This document shows positions 9,369 to 18,667 of a DNA stretch of 64,000 bases, one piece after another. Under the pieces are notes generated by a model, which was not told the DNA's origin, made no database searches, and saw only the letters and a program-made list of their open reading frames with translations. This DNA comes from Methanocella arvoryzae MRE50 (GTDB lineage: Archaea > Halobacteriota > Methanocellia > Methanocellales > Methanocellaceae): positions 2,480,001 through 2,544,000 of the forward strand of contig NC_009464.1 of the NCBI RefSeq assembly GCF_000063445.1. Direction: 5' to 3'. How positions within the stretch are numbered: position 1 is the stretch's first letter; the number at the start of each line of letters is the position of its first letter. A program made the translations under genes and the position numbers.

Positions 9369-10364
9369 ATGGTCGTTAAGCTGATCGATAACAAGGATCT
9401 ATGGGATAAGCATATGGATGAAAGTGCCTACGGCACCCTTTTTCACAAGTGGGACTTCCTGAGGATCATCGAGAAGTGCTCTGGCTACCGTCTTTATCCC
9501 TACGGTATCTACAGGGGAGACGAGCTGGTCTGTCTGTTCCCGGTGTTCGCCAGGAGCGCCATGGGCTGGGTTACAATAGCTTCGCCTCCTCCAAACATGG
9601 CCATCCCGTATCTCGGATTAGTGATGAGCCCTATCTACGATAAGCTCCGGCAGCGCAAGAAGGAGTCTTATCTCAACCACGTCGTGGAGGAGATGGAAGC
9701 CGAGATCAAAAAGCTGCATGCTGGCTCCATAAGCATTACCACGGTCAATGGCTTCGTAGACATGAGGCCTTTCAAGTGGAGCGGCTACCACGTCCAGATG
9801 CAATATTCCTACGCGGTGAGCCTGAAACAGCCTGCGGATGAAATCCTGAACCGGTTCGACGGAAAGCTGAAAGGGTTGATAGCGGAAGCTGAAAAGCTCC
9901 CCCTGTCGATTGTCCCTGCGGACGATGATATGGGCGGGTTCTGCAAGGCTTTGGCCAGCCACTATCGCAGGAGCGGGACCCCAAAGGCTGCGCCCTCTCC
10001 AGAGTTCCTCAAAGAAGTCATCTCCGCTTTCCCCGATAACGTTAAGATCTGCTACCTGCGGAACGGGGATCAGATCGCTGCACCGATCGTTTATTACCAG
10101 TATAAGGGCCGGTTCTCCTTCTGGCTCGGATGGGGGATCAGCGATTCAGGGCTTCGAAACGACGCGTATGTTGCCTGGAGCTTCATCAGGAGCAAGCAGG
10201 CGGAAGGGCTGGCGACACTGGAGCTGCCGGGATCGGGGCAGCGGGAGCTCTGCTACTTCAAGTCGATGTTCAACGCTCCTCTCGAATACCATTTCTCGAT
10301 AAGAAAAAGCGATCTGCTGGGCTCGATCGCCGGAAGCCTCCGCCATGGTGCCGCGGTTTCGTGA
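9369..10364 (+). CDS. FemAB/GNAT-like transferase, paralogue 1
   Basis: This is the first of five tandem paralogues of the FemAB-like, Acetyltransf_6 (GNAT fold) group. Bacterial relatives transfer an aminoacyl or acyl group to a cell-wall or polysaccharide acceptor. Shared features are LFHKWDFLRIIEK near residue 25, PYGIYRGDEL, VDMRPFKWSGY near 135, and a C-terminal block ending KSMFNAPLEYHF. It is the most divergent of the five: the CR-I-A segment reads LKGLIAEAEK and the late asymmetric block is DAYVAWSFI. Start is the ATG at 9369. The next gene begins within 50 bases downstream. No signal peptide, so it is probably cytoplasmic. Acceptor and donor unknown. Confidence 0.75.
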   Translation: MVVKLIDNKDLWDKHMDESAYGTLFHKWDFLRIIEKCSGYRLYPYGIYRGDELVCLFPVFARSAMGWVTIASPPPNMAIPYLGLVMSPIYDKLRQRKKESYLNHVVEEMEAEIKKLHAGSISITTVNGFVDMRPFKWSGYHVQMQYSYAVSLKQPADEILNRFDGKLKGLIAEAEKLPLSIVPADDDMGGFCKALASHYRRSGTPKAAPSPEFLKEVISAFPDNVKICYLRNGDQIAAPIVYYQYKGRFSFWLGWGISDSGLRNDAYVAWSFIRSKQAEGLATLELPGSGQRELCYFKSMFNAPLEYHFSIRKSDLLGSIAGSLRHGAAVS

Positions 10365-10412
10365 GGCCTCATGAATTCTGGAAAGCGAAGCGAGAGGCAG
10401 GCAGGGATTGAC

Positions 10413-11426
10413 ATGTCCGTAGAACTCGTCGAAGATAAAGCCCTGTGGGACCGGTTCGTCGACGACAGCCCTAATAGCATGCTTTTCCATAAATGGGCTT
10501 TCCTGGAACTGCAGGAAAAGTACACGGGCGACAAGCTTCTGCCTTACGGTGTCTTCGATGGCAATGACCTGACCTGCATCCTGCCGGTCTTCAGCTCCCG
10601 GCAGAACGGGCTCAGGCTGCTCTACTCCCCGCCACGCAGTTCCCTCGTCTACATCCCTTACCTCGGCCCTGCAACCAGCGCCGGTATCGCCCGGCTACAG
10701 CCTCACGACCGGGAGAGCGCATGGAGATCCATCATCGGGGAGATCTGCGCTGAATTCGGCCGGCTGTCGCCCAATTACGTGGCGCTGGGGCTTTCCCCCG
10801 GTTTCCTCGACGTGAGGCCCTTCGAGAGGACTGGCTACGAGGCCGACCTCATGTATACTTACATCATCGATCTGGACCGGCCTGTCCAGGCTATATGGGA
10901 CTCTCTCGAGCGCGATACTCGAAAATGCATCAAGGAAGCTTCAAAACATTCCCTGTCCATCGTCCAGAGCACCGATACGGCCACGTTCGCCCGTGAAATG
11001 GCACAGGGGCTGAAAAATCAGGGCACGACCTTCTTCCACCGCCAGAGGCCGGAATACCTGACGGAGATCCTCGATACCTTTCCGGACAACGTCAGGATGT
11101 ACTTCCTGTACGACGGAGAAGACCTCATCGGGGCAAATGTCCTCTGCTGCTTCCACGGGCACTGCATCGGCTGGATGGGAAACACGGCCGTCAGGGGAAG
11201 CTTCAGCGCGAACGAGTATCTGCTCTGGGAGCAGATGCAGAGGGTCAAGCGAGAAGGCTGCAGGACCTTCGAGAACACCGGCGCGGACGAAAAGCGCCTC
11301 AACCTTTCCAAGACCAAGTTCAACCCTGCGCTGGTTCCCTGGTTTTATATCTACAGGCGGGACCCGCTGTACAGGACGGCTAAATATGGCCTGACCACGC
11401 TGGAAAAGATCAAGAGGCATGCCTGA
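10413..11426 (+). CDS. FemAB/GNAT-like transferase, paralogue 2
   Basis: 337 residues from ATG 10413 (MSVELVEDKALWDRF), preferred over an open extension to 10371 because it aligns with the paralogues' N termini and has AGGG at good spacing. Shared blocks: MLFHKWAFLELQEKYTG, LVYIPYLGPAT, LDVRPFERTGYEADLMYTY, RDTRKCIKEASKH, TTFFHRQRPEYL, NEYLLWEQM and a final FNPALVPWFYIYRR. The overlap of its stop with the next coding frame implies coupled translation. Likely part of the same acceptor-modification pathway as its neighbours; specificity unknown. Confidence 0.77.
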   Translation: MSVELVEDKALWDRFVDDSPNSMLFHKWAFLELQEKYTGDKLLPYGVFDGNDLTCILPVFSSRQNGLRLLYSPPRSSLVYIPYLGPATSAGIARLQPHDRESAWRSIIGEICAEFGRLSPNYVALGLSPGFLDVRPFERTGYEADLMYTYIIDLDRPVQAIWDSLERDTRKCIKEASKHSLSIVQSTDTATFAREMAQGLKNQGTTFFHRQRPEYLTEILDTFPDNVRMYFLYDGEDLIGANVLCCFHGHCIGWMGNTAVRGSFSANEYLLWEQMQRVKREGCRTFENTGADEKRLNLSKTKFNPALVPWFYIYRRDPLYRTAKYGLTTLEKIKRHA

Positions 11427-11436
11427 AGGTGAGCGG

Positions 11437-12450
11437 ATGGAACTGATACTCGACCAGGACAAATGGGACAGCTTCGTGGAAGAAAGCCCTAACGGGACGC
11501 TCTTTCACCGGTGGGACTTCCTGCAGATCGTGCAGAAGTACACTGGCTACAGGCTTTATCCATACGGGATCTACAGGGAAGGCGAACTGATCAGCATTAT
11601 CCCGTTTTTCCTGCGGATCCAGAAAGGGCTTAAAATGATGATCTCCCCGCCGCCTTTGCCCATGGCTAACGTGCCTTACCTTGGCTTCGCCATGAGTCCG
11701 GCCTTCCATGAGCTGCCGCCCCACGAGAAGCTCGTCGCATGGGACTGGATCGTGAGGGACATGCACAGGGGCCTGAAGCCCACGCCAAACTATGTCTGCA
11801 TAGGCCAGACCTCCGACGTCAGCGACATCCGGCCTTTCGAGTGGCAGCAGTACGAGGTCGACCAGCAGTACACCTATGTGCTGGACTTGCGCAGGCCTCT
11901 CAAGGAGATCTGGGACGGCTTCGACCGGGACTGCAGAAAGAACATCAACGAGGCCAAAAAGCATCCCCTGTCTTTCCGGGAGGTAAGCGACGTCGACCGG
12001 TTCAACGAGACCATGAAGGAGCACCTTACCAAAGACGGGCCGACCTTCTACCACCGCCGGGATCCCGCATACCTGGGAGAGCTTCTCCGCGCCTTCCCCG
12101 AGAATATCAAGCTGTACTTCTTCTACAACGGAGACGAGGTCGTCGGGGTGAAGATCAACCTGGGCTATAAGAAATGGTACATGTCCTGGATGGGCAACGT
12201 AGCGGTCCAAAAAGAGCTGAGCACTAACGAGTACTTCTACTGGGAGCTGATCAAGAAGGCCAGGGCTGACGGGTACACCAGGCACGAGAACTATGGCACC
12301 TACAACCAGCGCCTGAACCTGTTCAAGTCTAAGTTCAACCCCGCCCTCGAGCCCTGCTTCTACGCCCAGAAGAAAGACGTTCTGTTCGAAACCATGTGGC
12401 GAAGCTACAATGCGGTCGAGAGCTTCGCCAAAGCCATCAGGGTGAAATGA
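11437..12450 (+). CDS. FemAB/GNAT-like transferase, paralogue 3
   Basis: 337 residues from ATG 11437 (MELILDQDKWDSF); AAGGTGAG lies just upstream and the open frame extends to 11419. The starting region overlaps the end of paralogue 2. Conserved blocks: LFHRWDFLQIVQKYTGY, SDIRPFEWQQYEVD, RDCRKNINEAKKHP, PTFYHRRDPAYL, TNEYFYWELIKKA and KSKFNPALEPCFY. The CRKNI-EAKKHP segment is the element most constant across paralogues 2-5 and may line the acceptor or donor site, which is an inference. Codon use and GC match the neighbours, so the array probably arose by local duplication. Confidence 0.77.
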   Translation: MELILDQDKWDSFVEESPNGTLFHRWDFLQIVQKYTGYRLYPYGIYREGELISIIPFFLRIQKGLKMMISPPPLPMANVPYLGFAMSPAFHELPPHEKLVAWDWIVRDMHRGLKPTPNYVCIGQTSDVSDIRPFEWQQYEVDQQYTYVLDLRRPLKEIWDGFDRDCRKNINEAKKHPLSFREVSDVDRFNETMKEHLTKDGPTFYHRRDPAYLGELLRAFPENIKLYFFYNGDEVVGVKINLGYKKWYMSWMGNVAVQKELSTNEYFYWELIKKARADGYTRHENYGTYNQRLNLFKSKFNPALEPCFYAQKKDVLFETMWRSYNAVESFAKAIRVK

Positions 12451-12451
12451 C

Positions 12452-13501
12452 ATGAAGAATAATACCTTCAGCAAGGGCGGAAATGCCAGGATCTTCGTAG
12501 AGCCGATCGTTGCCAGAGACACATGGGATCGGTTCATAGATACCAGCCCTAACTCCCAGCTCTTCCACAAATGGGACTTCCTGCAGATCCTGGAGAAGTA
12601 TACCGGCTACCGGGCGCATCCCTGCGGGCTATACCGGAATGATGAGCTGATCAGTGTCATCCCCCTGTTCCACAAGAAAAAGAAAGGCTTTAACTTTGTC
12701 TACTCTCCCCCGCAGGCCAAGCTCTCGTACGTGCCGTACATGGGCTTCGCGCTAAGCCCCGCCTACTACGATCTGCCTCAGGTGGAAAAAGAAAGCCTTA
12801 TGTCCCGGATCATCGGCGAGACTGACCTTTTCCTCAGGCGCTTTTCCCCGGGCTACACCTCGTTCGCGGTAGCCCCGGGAGACGTAGATGTCAGGCCGTA
12901 CCTCTGGAACGGCTACGAAATGGAGCTCCAGTACACCTATACTTTCGACCTTACGAAGCCTGTAGAGGAACTCTGGAGAGGCCTGGACAAGCGATGCCGG
13001 ACGAACATTACCAGTGCCAGAAAGGAAAACCTGTCTCTCGTCCGTTCCACAGACGCGCAGAAGCTATTCGATGTCATGCAGGGCAGCCTTGCCGACGAAG
13101 GCTCGACCTTCTTCCACCGCCAGACCTACCGGTACCTGGAGGACATGCTGGCTACGTTCCCCGATAATATCAAGCTGTACTTCTTATACAGGGACGACGA
13201 GCTTGTCGGGGCCGACGTCAACTACGAATACCGGGGCCGGTGCACCACCTGGATGGGCACGGCAGTGCTGACAGACGGCATGAGCGCGAACGAGTACCTG
13301 CTCTGGGAGCTGATCAACAGGGCAAAAGCTGCAGGGATCCGGACGTACGAAAATCTCGGGGCCGATGAAGCCCGTCTGAACCTGTTCAAGTCCAAGTTCA
13401 ACCCGGACCTCGTGCCGTATTTCTACATCACTAAAAAGAATCCCCTGTTCAAAGTAGCCACCTATGGCTCGGAGAAGGTAGCAAGGATACTGGGGCGGTG
13501 A
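12452..13501 (+). CDS. FemAB/GNAT-like transferase, paralogue 4
   Basis: 349 residues, starting one base after the previous stop (AATGACATGAAG), with AGGGTGA in front. It carries about 10 extra N-terminal residues relative to the paralogues. The family homology begins at IFVEPIVARDTWDRF, so an internal start at an ATC codon is an alternative. Blocks: LFHKWDFLQILEKYTGY, VDVRPYLWNGYEMELQYTY, KRCRTNITSARKE, STFFHRQTYRYLEDML, NEYLLWELINRA, KSKFNPDLVPYFY. It is closest in appearance to paralogue 2. Confidence 0.77.
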   Translation: MKNNTFSKGGNARIFVEPIVARDTWDRFIDTSPNSQLFHKWDFLQILEKYTGYRAHPCGLYRNDELISVIPLFHKKKKGFNFVYSPPQAKLSYVPYMGFALSPAYYDLPQVEKESLMSRIIGETDLFLRRFSPGYTSFAVAPGDVDVRPYLWNGYEMELQYTYTFDLTKPVEELWRGLDKRCRTNITSARKENLSLVRSTDAQKLFDVMQGSLADEGSTFFHRQTYRYLEDMLATFPDNIKLYFLYRDDELVGADVNYEYRGRCTTWMGTAVLTDGMSANEYLLWELINRAKAAGIRTYENLGADEARLNLFKSKFNPDLVPYFYITKKNPLFKVATYGSEKVARILGR

Positions 13502-13555
13502 GACGGTGATGGGTGAACCTCACTTTCACGTCGATCGGACAAAGGAGTCGAACAA

Positions 13556-14590
13556 ATGACCATCGAGTTAGTTACAGACAAAGAACTGTGGGATAAGTTC
13601 GTAGATCAGAGCCCTTACGGCACCCTCTTTCACAAGTGGGACCTGCTGAAGATCATCGAAAAGCACTCCGGCTACGAAATGCGGCCGTACGGACTTTTTA
13701 AAAACGATACCCTGTACGCCGTCGCCCCTCTCTTTTTCAAAAACATAAAAGGGGTGAAGATGGTCTATTCGCCGCCTCAGGGGACGCTTGCCTACATACC
13801 CTACATGGGGCTGGCCATGAGGCATGACTACAAGACCCTGAAGCAGCGGAAACGAGAGCAGTACCTGGATAATGCCTGGGCCGATCTGTCGGGGGAACTG
13901 AAACGAATAGGGGCTAACATAGTCTCGATCACCATGGTCCCCGACATGTATGACGTCAGGCCTTTCATGTGGGACGGCTACGAGATCAAGCTACTTTACA
14001 CCTACTTCCTCGATCTCACCCAGACCGAGGAAGAGATCTGGAACAGCTTCGACAACGACTGCCGCCAGAAAGTCCGGGCCAGCGCCAAACATAACCTCAC
14101 CATTAAGCAGTCTATGGACGTGGATACTTTCTTCAACATCATGGTCGGCCGCCTCAAGGGCTACGGCAACAACTTCTTCACCCGGCAGAGCCCCGAATAC
14201 CTGCGTGACCTGCTCACCGCCTTCCCGGAGAACATCAAGCTGTACTTCATGTACAAAGATCAGGATATCGTGGGCGCAGCCATCAACTGCTGCTATAAAG
14301 ACCAGTATACCGGGTGGTTCGGAGATGCCACCATCAACCGCGAGATCGCCTCCAATGAGTACATGAACTGGGAATTCATCAAAATGGCCAAAGCCCAGGG
14401 CTACAAGCGGCTCGAAAACTGGGGGGCAGACATGAAGCGGGTGAACCAGTTCAAGTCCAAGTTCAACCCGACCCTGGTGCCCTATTTCCACGTCCGGAAG
14501 AAAGACCGGCTGGGAGCGATCTCAGAGTGGGGGTACGACAATATCCTCGCCAGCCCTTACCTCGGGTTCGTCAGGAAGACGATTTTCTAA
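13556..14590 (+). CDS. FemAB/GNAT-like transferase, paralogue 5
   Basis: 344 residues from ATG 13556 with AAAGGAG upstream. It is the last of the tandem array. Blocks: LFHKWDLLKIIEKHSGY, YDVRPFMWDGYEIKLLYTY, NDCRQKVRASAKHN, NFFTRQSPEYLRDLL, NEYMNWEFIKMA, KSKFNPTLVPYFHV. A gap of about 50 bases separates it from paralogue 4, the widest within the array. The protein has no membrane segment or signal. A long inverted-repeat element follows immediately. Confidence 0.77.
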   Translation: MTIELVTDKELWDKFVDQSPYGTLFHKWDLLKIIEKHSGYEMRPYGLFKNDTLYAVAPLFFKNIKGVKMVYSPPQGTLAYIPYMGLAMRHDYKTLKQRKREQYLDNAWADLSGELKRIGANIVSITMVPDMYDVRPFMWDGYEIKLLYTYFLDLTQTEEEIWNSFDNDCRQKVRASAKHNLTIKQSMDVDTFFNIMVGRLKGYGNNFFTRQSPEYLRDLLTAFPENIKLYFMYKDQDIVGAAINCCYKDQYTGWFGDATINREIASNEYMNWEFIKMAKAQGYKRLENWGADMKRVNQFKSKFNPTLVPYFHVRKKDRLGAISEWGYDNILASPYLGFVRKTIF

Positions 14591-14624
14591 TATTTTCTTT
14601 CCGTACTATAAAGAATAGATGGAC

Positions 14625-15050
14625 TCTGCGCTGTGCCTCACTTGATTGCACAGGCTACTCGAGACCGCATGTCGAACGCTGCGCTGTGCCAATCCTCACA
14701 GATGCCACAGATTCTTATTGATTCCACAGATTTCTCTGCTGAATCCACAGATTACTACACGATAACACAGAAGGAATACGCTAATACTATTCGATCACGG
14801 ATTACAATTATAAGACAGTCGATCAGAATATTTTTTATTTATCTGTGGAATCCATCGTCATCTGTGCTATCCAGTCGTAATCTGTGGAATCAGTTTCAAT
14901 CCGTGAAATCTGTGAGGTTTTGCACAGCGCAGCGTTCGTATTGCTGTCTCACCACACAAGAGCAACTAGAAAACGCACAGCCCCGCGTTCGTCTTGCAGG
15001 CTCACCACCAATGAGCATAGTAGAACGCGCTGCACTCGCCGGATTTGTTC
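14625..15050. repeat. Long inverted-repeat element A (CGCTGCGCTGTGC ends)
   Basis: The gene-free stretch 14591-15050 is filled by this element. CGAACGCTGCGCTGTGC at 14673-14689 is the exact reverse complement of 14922-14938. Inside, the left half repeats CCACAGATT-like words and the right half repeats AATCTGTGG, around an AT-rich centre near 14800-14850. The interior is clearly homologous to element B at 21983-22235. Short open frames through it are repeat artefacts. Confidence 0.85.
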
Positions 15051-16061
15051 TCAGAGAGCTTTCACCATGATCTGGCACCCTGTGCCATCCGGGTAATAGT
15101 GCGGCACTATCGTTTTCTCCCGGTAGTCGTGCTTCCGGTACAGCGAGATCGCCCCGGCGTTGTCGGTTCTCACCTCGATATAGCAGCTTTTGCACCCGGC
15201 CTTTGCCACTGTGTCGGCGAAGGTTTGCATCAGGCTGTCTCCGATGCCTTTTCTCCGGTAGTTTCCATCTACGACGATCTTGAGGATGTGCCCTGTATTG
15301 CCAGAGCGCCCCATGATGATTTCTCCAATCAGAAACCCTGCCGGCTTGCCATCGTATCGGGCGGCGAGGAATAACGGGGAACCTGACCTGGCAAGCCTGC
15401 TCAGGTCGTTCAGGTACACCACGCTGTACATGCCATGCCTGACCAGCAACTTCAGGGCAGCAGGGACATCAGAAGGGCTTGCTTTCCCTACTGTGACAGG
15501 CCCGTTCCGCAAGACCTCTGCATATACCACAATTCCCGGAGCAAAAACGCCGGTCAGCCGCTTTCCTGCCGCCTGCAGCATCGAGATCCCGAGCATAACC
15601 GCGTTATACGGCAGCAGGCCCATTTCTTCGACGTGTGATAGCTCATGCCCTAACACCACTTCGAGTTCTTCGTCGTCTAGCCTCTCCTGCAGCCCCCTGG
15701 TAATGAAGAGGACTGTCCGGCCCTTTGTCATGCCGAGAACGAATGCCTGAAAAGCCGGGCCCCGGAGCATCGCGATCCGGGGCGCAGGAATGCCTGCTTT
15801 GCTGCATATCTTCCTTGTGATTCTGTACAGCCGGGGCTCATCTGCCTCCCCGGCAGGCTTTGCCCTCAGCAGCAGAATAGCAGCACGATCAAACAGTACA
15901 TACGTGGCCAGCCCTGCTGCGACGACCATTAGCAATATAATCCCTACGTGCATCCAGTCGATGCCTGCATATGCCGGGGAGAGGACCAGCGCTGCCAGCG
16001 CAGCCGATATTGTACCGTAGACTATTAGCTTTCTCTCCAGATGCCTGATCCCTATGCGCAC
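15051..16061 (-). CDS. M48-like metalloprotease domain fused to a GNAT acetyltransferase
   Basis: Two N-terminal membrane spans (about residues 13-30 and 38-58) are followed by an M48/HtpX-like segment with GHELSHVEE (HELSH at 139-143), the zinc-binding motif. From about residue 188 the protein becomes a RimI-type GNAT domain, with ILKIVVDGNYRRKGIGDSL (acetyl-CoA loop R-R-K-G-I-G) and LYRKHDYREKTIV. Only about 45 residues lie between HEXXH and the GNAT domain, so the third zinc ligand that M48 enzymes supply further on may be missing or atypical. Start is GTG 16061 after GGGAG. Convergent with nothing; the heparinase-like gene lies upstream on the same strand, 12 bases away. Confidence 0.8.
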   Translation of the reverse strand: MRIGIRHLERKLIVYGTISAALAALVLSPAYAGIDWMHVGIILLMVVAAGLATYVLFDRAAILLLRAKPAGEADEPRLYRITRKICSKAGIPAPRIAMLRGPAFQAFVLGMTKGRTVLFITRGLQERLDDEELEVVLGHELSHVEEMGLLPYNAVMLGISMLQAAGKRLTGVFAPGIVVYAEVLRNGPVTVGKASPSDVPAALKLLVRHGMYSVVYLNDLSRLARSGSPLFLAARYDGKPAGFLIGEIIMGRSGNTGHILKIVVDGNYRRKGIGDSLMQTFADTVAKAGCKSCYIEVRTDNAGAISLYRKHDYREKTIVPHYYPDGTGCQIMVKAL

Positions 16062-16073
16062 TATTGCTCCCTT

Positions 16074-18641
16074 CTATGCCGGTAATATCTGATATGTGTG
16101 CTCGCCGTGGCTGGCCTTGATCCTGATCGTGTCACTGTTGACTGCTTCCCAGTTGTCCCTTTGCACGCCGTCTGTGAGTACCCGGTATTTTGCAGGCAAA
16201 GTTAGCTGGCTGAGCGTAATGGTCACATAAGTATCGCTCTTGACCCGCAGGGAGACGTCTTCAGCGGAACTGTCTACTGTAAGGTAGTCCATCGGCCCGG
16301 TAGCTTTGACGAGAGGCCTTTCTCCTGCGTCGAGGTACGTGCCGTTCAGGATCGTGTACCGGGTATACCCGTCGCCAGATGCCCGGATGTAGGCTGTATC
16401 TGCGTTCGTGGCAAATTTGCCGAACCGGCTGTCGCCAGCGCCGGTATATACGGTGTCTACGTAGCCGGGGGCAGAAATGCTCAGGGCATTGCCGGTGCCC
16501 GTAACTTTCACCTGCGCGGCAGATGCTTCCGGATCCGACTGGTACCGGGACATCAGGGCGGTGACCCTGTACATGTTTTTCTCCGGCTCCTGAGACCTGA
16601 AATAAACGATGGGGGAGTATACGTCCGAAGCCATGTCGTTGCCGCCTATCACGCTCAGGGACTTTGTAAGGTAAACCTTTGATGCCGGCACCGAGTAGAC
16701 CTTCAGCTCTACGGGATTGCCATAGGGGTTTGTGGTGCTCCACTCGAAGTGCTCAGTCACGATACCGGTGTCTACGTCGACTGCGTAGTCTGCAGCCTGC
16801 CAGTCGTACCTGTACCCTCCGAGGCTGAGATCGCCGATCACCCGGCCGATGTTCCCCGGGCTGAGGGTCTTCACAATCTCGAAGCTTGCGGGCCTCCATA
16901 TGTTGCGGTAGATCCACGGCTCGCTTCCTTCGGCACGATCGATCACGAGGAAGTACCCGTCTTCAGGCAGCAGCACCGTGCGCTCCAGGTCTATGGGCGA
17001 GCTCAACGGTATCTCCTTCTCGCCTGTCCAGTTAGGAGAACCGGTTATGTGCTCCTCCGCCGTGAGGATGTCCATCCATGGGGTTGTGACAGTCCTTGAG
17101 ACCCTGGCCGGAGTGGTGACCCCCGAGGCGTCTCCCTTGGAGCCTCCGACAAACCTTCCGCCGCTCGCCGCATCGACCGGGAAGGGCTGCCGGGGGTTTT
17201 CGAAGACTACTACGTTGTGGTACACAGGGGCCATGCCGTAGTCGGGGTTCCTCACCCACTTGTTCTCCCCGCCGTCGGCGAGCAGGATATTGCCTTTGCC
17301 GTAGTACTGTATTCCCAGCTGGTCAGCCCTGATCTCCAGCCTCGTGGTGCCTGTGGAGACGGGCTGGGTGGTCACCATGCTGAGGAAGTCGCTGTCTACA
17401 GACCACCCGTTTCTCATGGTCTGAAACATGGCGTCCGGGTTCAGGTGGCTGGTGTAAGGCGGAGGGTTTCTGGGCAGGTCGTTATAGTTGTGCTCGCACA
17501 GGTAGGCTGTGGTGTAGCCACCGTTCCACTCCGTGCTCGGATCGGGCATGTACCGGATGTTGGCGTTGACGTTGTCGTAGTGCCTCAGGACGGCGCTTCT
17601 GTTCACCTCGTCCAGCAGGTTGGCGATGCAGGCGTGATAGTTGAACCGCAGGTTTAGCAGCGTCTCATAAGTGGCCTCCACCCCGTTCGGGTAGGAATCC
17701 CATACCTCTGCGGTGAAGTGGCCTTTCATGATCGGGTACTTCTCGACGTAGTTCTCCCCGGTGACGTGGGTGTATGCCTGGGCGAACAGCACCATGTTCT
17801 CCAGCGTGTAGGTATTGTAGCCGATGAGATCCTTGCCTGTGGCAGCATCGAACCCATAGTAGACGATGGGCTTATGCCTGTCGTGGAGCGGGTCGGAAAC
17901 GAAGAAGTAGTCGGTGCCGCACTTCAGCCAGTCGGAGGGACCGCTCTTCAGGCTCAGCCGGCCGGGATTGTCATAGTCAGCGAGCGCAAGGCCTGCGAAG
18001 GCAACGTTGATATATGCCTGGCCATGGTAGTCCCAGAAGGTGACGTAGTCTGTATCGGTCCCGTCCGAGTTCAGCTCCCGGTAGACCTGATCTGCCAGCT
18101 TCGCCAGCTTATCCCTCACCTTCGCGTCCGTCTGCTCGCTCATGTACGGCTGCACCAGGTCATAAGCAATGCTATAATCCCTGACAGCGACAGATCTGCG
18201 GTGAGGGCTGTAAGGGTCACCGACCCCGATGTTCGTCAGCGCCTCCACGGCCTTCTTCGCGTACTTCTCGTCTCCGGTGATATGCCACGCCATCGCGAAG
18301 GTCTTCGCATAGCCTGCCCGGCTCATGATGTCCTCCCGGGGGTCCCCCGGCCATGGTACGCTGAAATCACGATCGTAGACTATGTTGGCTCCCCTGATGA
18401 TCTCGTATTCATAGCCAGACCACGGGGTCAGGTTGCGGTTCTGGTACCCCGGAGTTTCTCTGATGTCGTTGAAAAACAGGTATGGATGGGTGACCGGTCC
18501 GGGCAATGTGCCGGGCACGACTGTCCTGTTAGTGACCGGTTCCGGGCCAGCGTCAGTCGTCACGAGGGGTTTCATCACCAGGATGATTAATGCCAGCAAA
18601 ATTAGGGCTAACCCTGAGATTATGAGCTTATTCTTTATCAG
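16074..18641 (-). CDS. Heparinase II/III-like polysaccharide lyase family protein, secreted or membrane-anchored
   Basis: About 855 residues. The N terminus is a signal peptide or anchor (KNKLIISGLALILLALIILV). It is followed by an alpha-helical toroid-type segment (KTFAMAWHITGDEKYAKKAVEAL, repeated helices) and a C-terminal beta-sandwich region (DGGENKWVRNPDYGMAPVYHNVVVFE), typical of heparinase II/III and alginate-lyase relatives. Those enzymes cleave uronic-acid-containing polysaccharides, but the substrate here is not identifiable. The shortest conventional start is TTG 18599, which truncates the signal. CTG 18641, six bases after GGAGG, gives a complete one. It begins 27 bases after the stop of the upstream membrane-protein gene, so the two are co-transcribed. 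Confidence 0.75.
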   Translation of the reverse strand: MIKNKLIISGLALILLALIILVMKPLVTTDAGPEPVTNRTVVPGTLPGPVTHPYLFFNDIRETPGYQNRNLTPWSGYEYEIIRGANIVYDRDFSVPWPGDPREDIMSRAGYAKTFAMAWHITGDEKYAKKAVEALTNIGVGDPYSPHRRSVAVRDYSIAYDLVQPYMSEQTDAKVRDKLAKLADQVYRELNSDGTDTDYVTFWDYHGQAYINVAFAGLALADYDNPGRLSLKSGPSDWLKCGTDYFFVSDPLHDRHKPIVYYGFDAATGKDLIGYNTYTLENMVLFAQAYTHVTGENYVEKYPIMKGHFTAEVWDSYPNGVEATYETLLNLRFNYHACIANLLDEVNRSAVLRHYDNVNANIRYMPDPSTEWNGGYTTAYLCEHNYNDLPRNPPPYTSHLNPDAMFQTMRNGWSVDSDFLSMVTTQPVSTGTTRLEIRADQLGIQYYGKGNILLADGGENKWVRNPDYGMAPVYHNVVVFENPRQPFPVDAASGGRFVGGSKGDASGVTTPARVSRTVTTPWMDILTAEEHITGSPNWTGEKEIPLSSPIDLERTVLLPEDGYFLVIDRAEGSEPWIYRNIWRPASFEIVKTLSPGNIGRVIGDLSLGGYRYDWQAADYAVDVDTGIVTEHFEWSTTNPYGNPVELKVYSVPASKVYLTKSLSVIGGNDMASDVYSPIVYFRSQEPEKNMYRVTALMSRYQSDPEASAAQVKVTGTGNALSISAPGYVDTVYTGAGDSRFGKFATNADTAYIRASGDGYTRYTILNGTYLDAGERPLVKATGPMDYLTVDSSAEDVSLRVKSDTYVTITLSQLTLPAKYRVLTDGVQRDNWEAVNSDTIRIKASHGEHTYQILPA

Positions 18642-18667
18642 AAAACCCCTCCGCGCCCGGTAAAAAA

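Noticed and set aside
14633-15070. 145-codon open frame
   Set aside because: Runs through inverted-repeat element A, and its translation mirrors the repeats (CAQSSQMPQI, CHRF).
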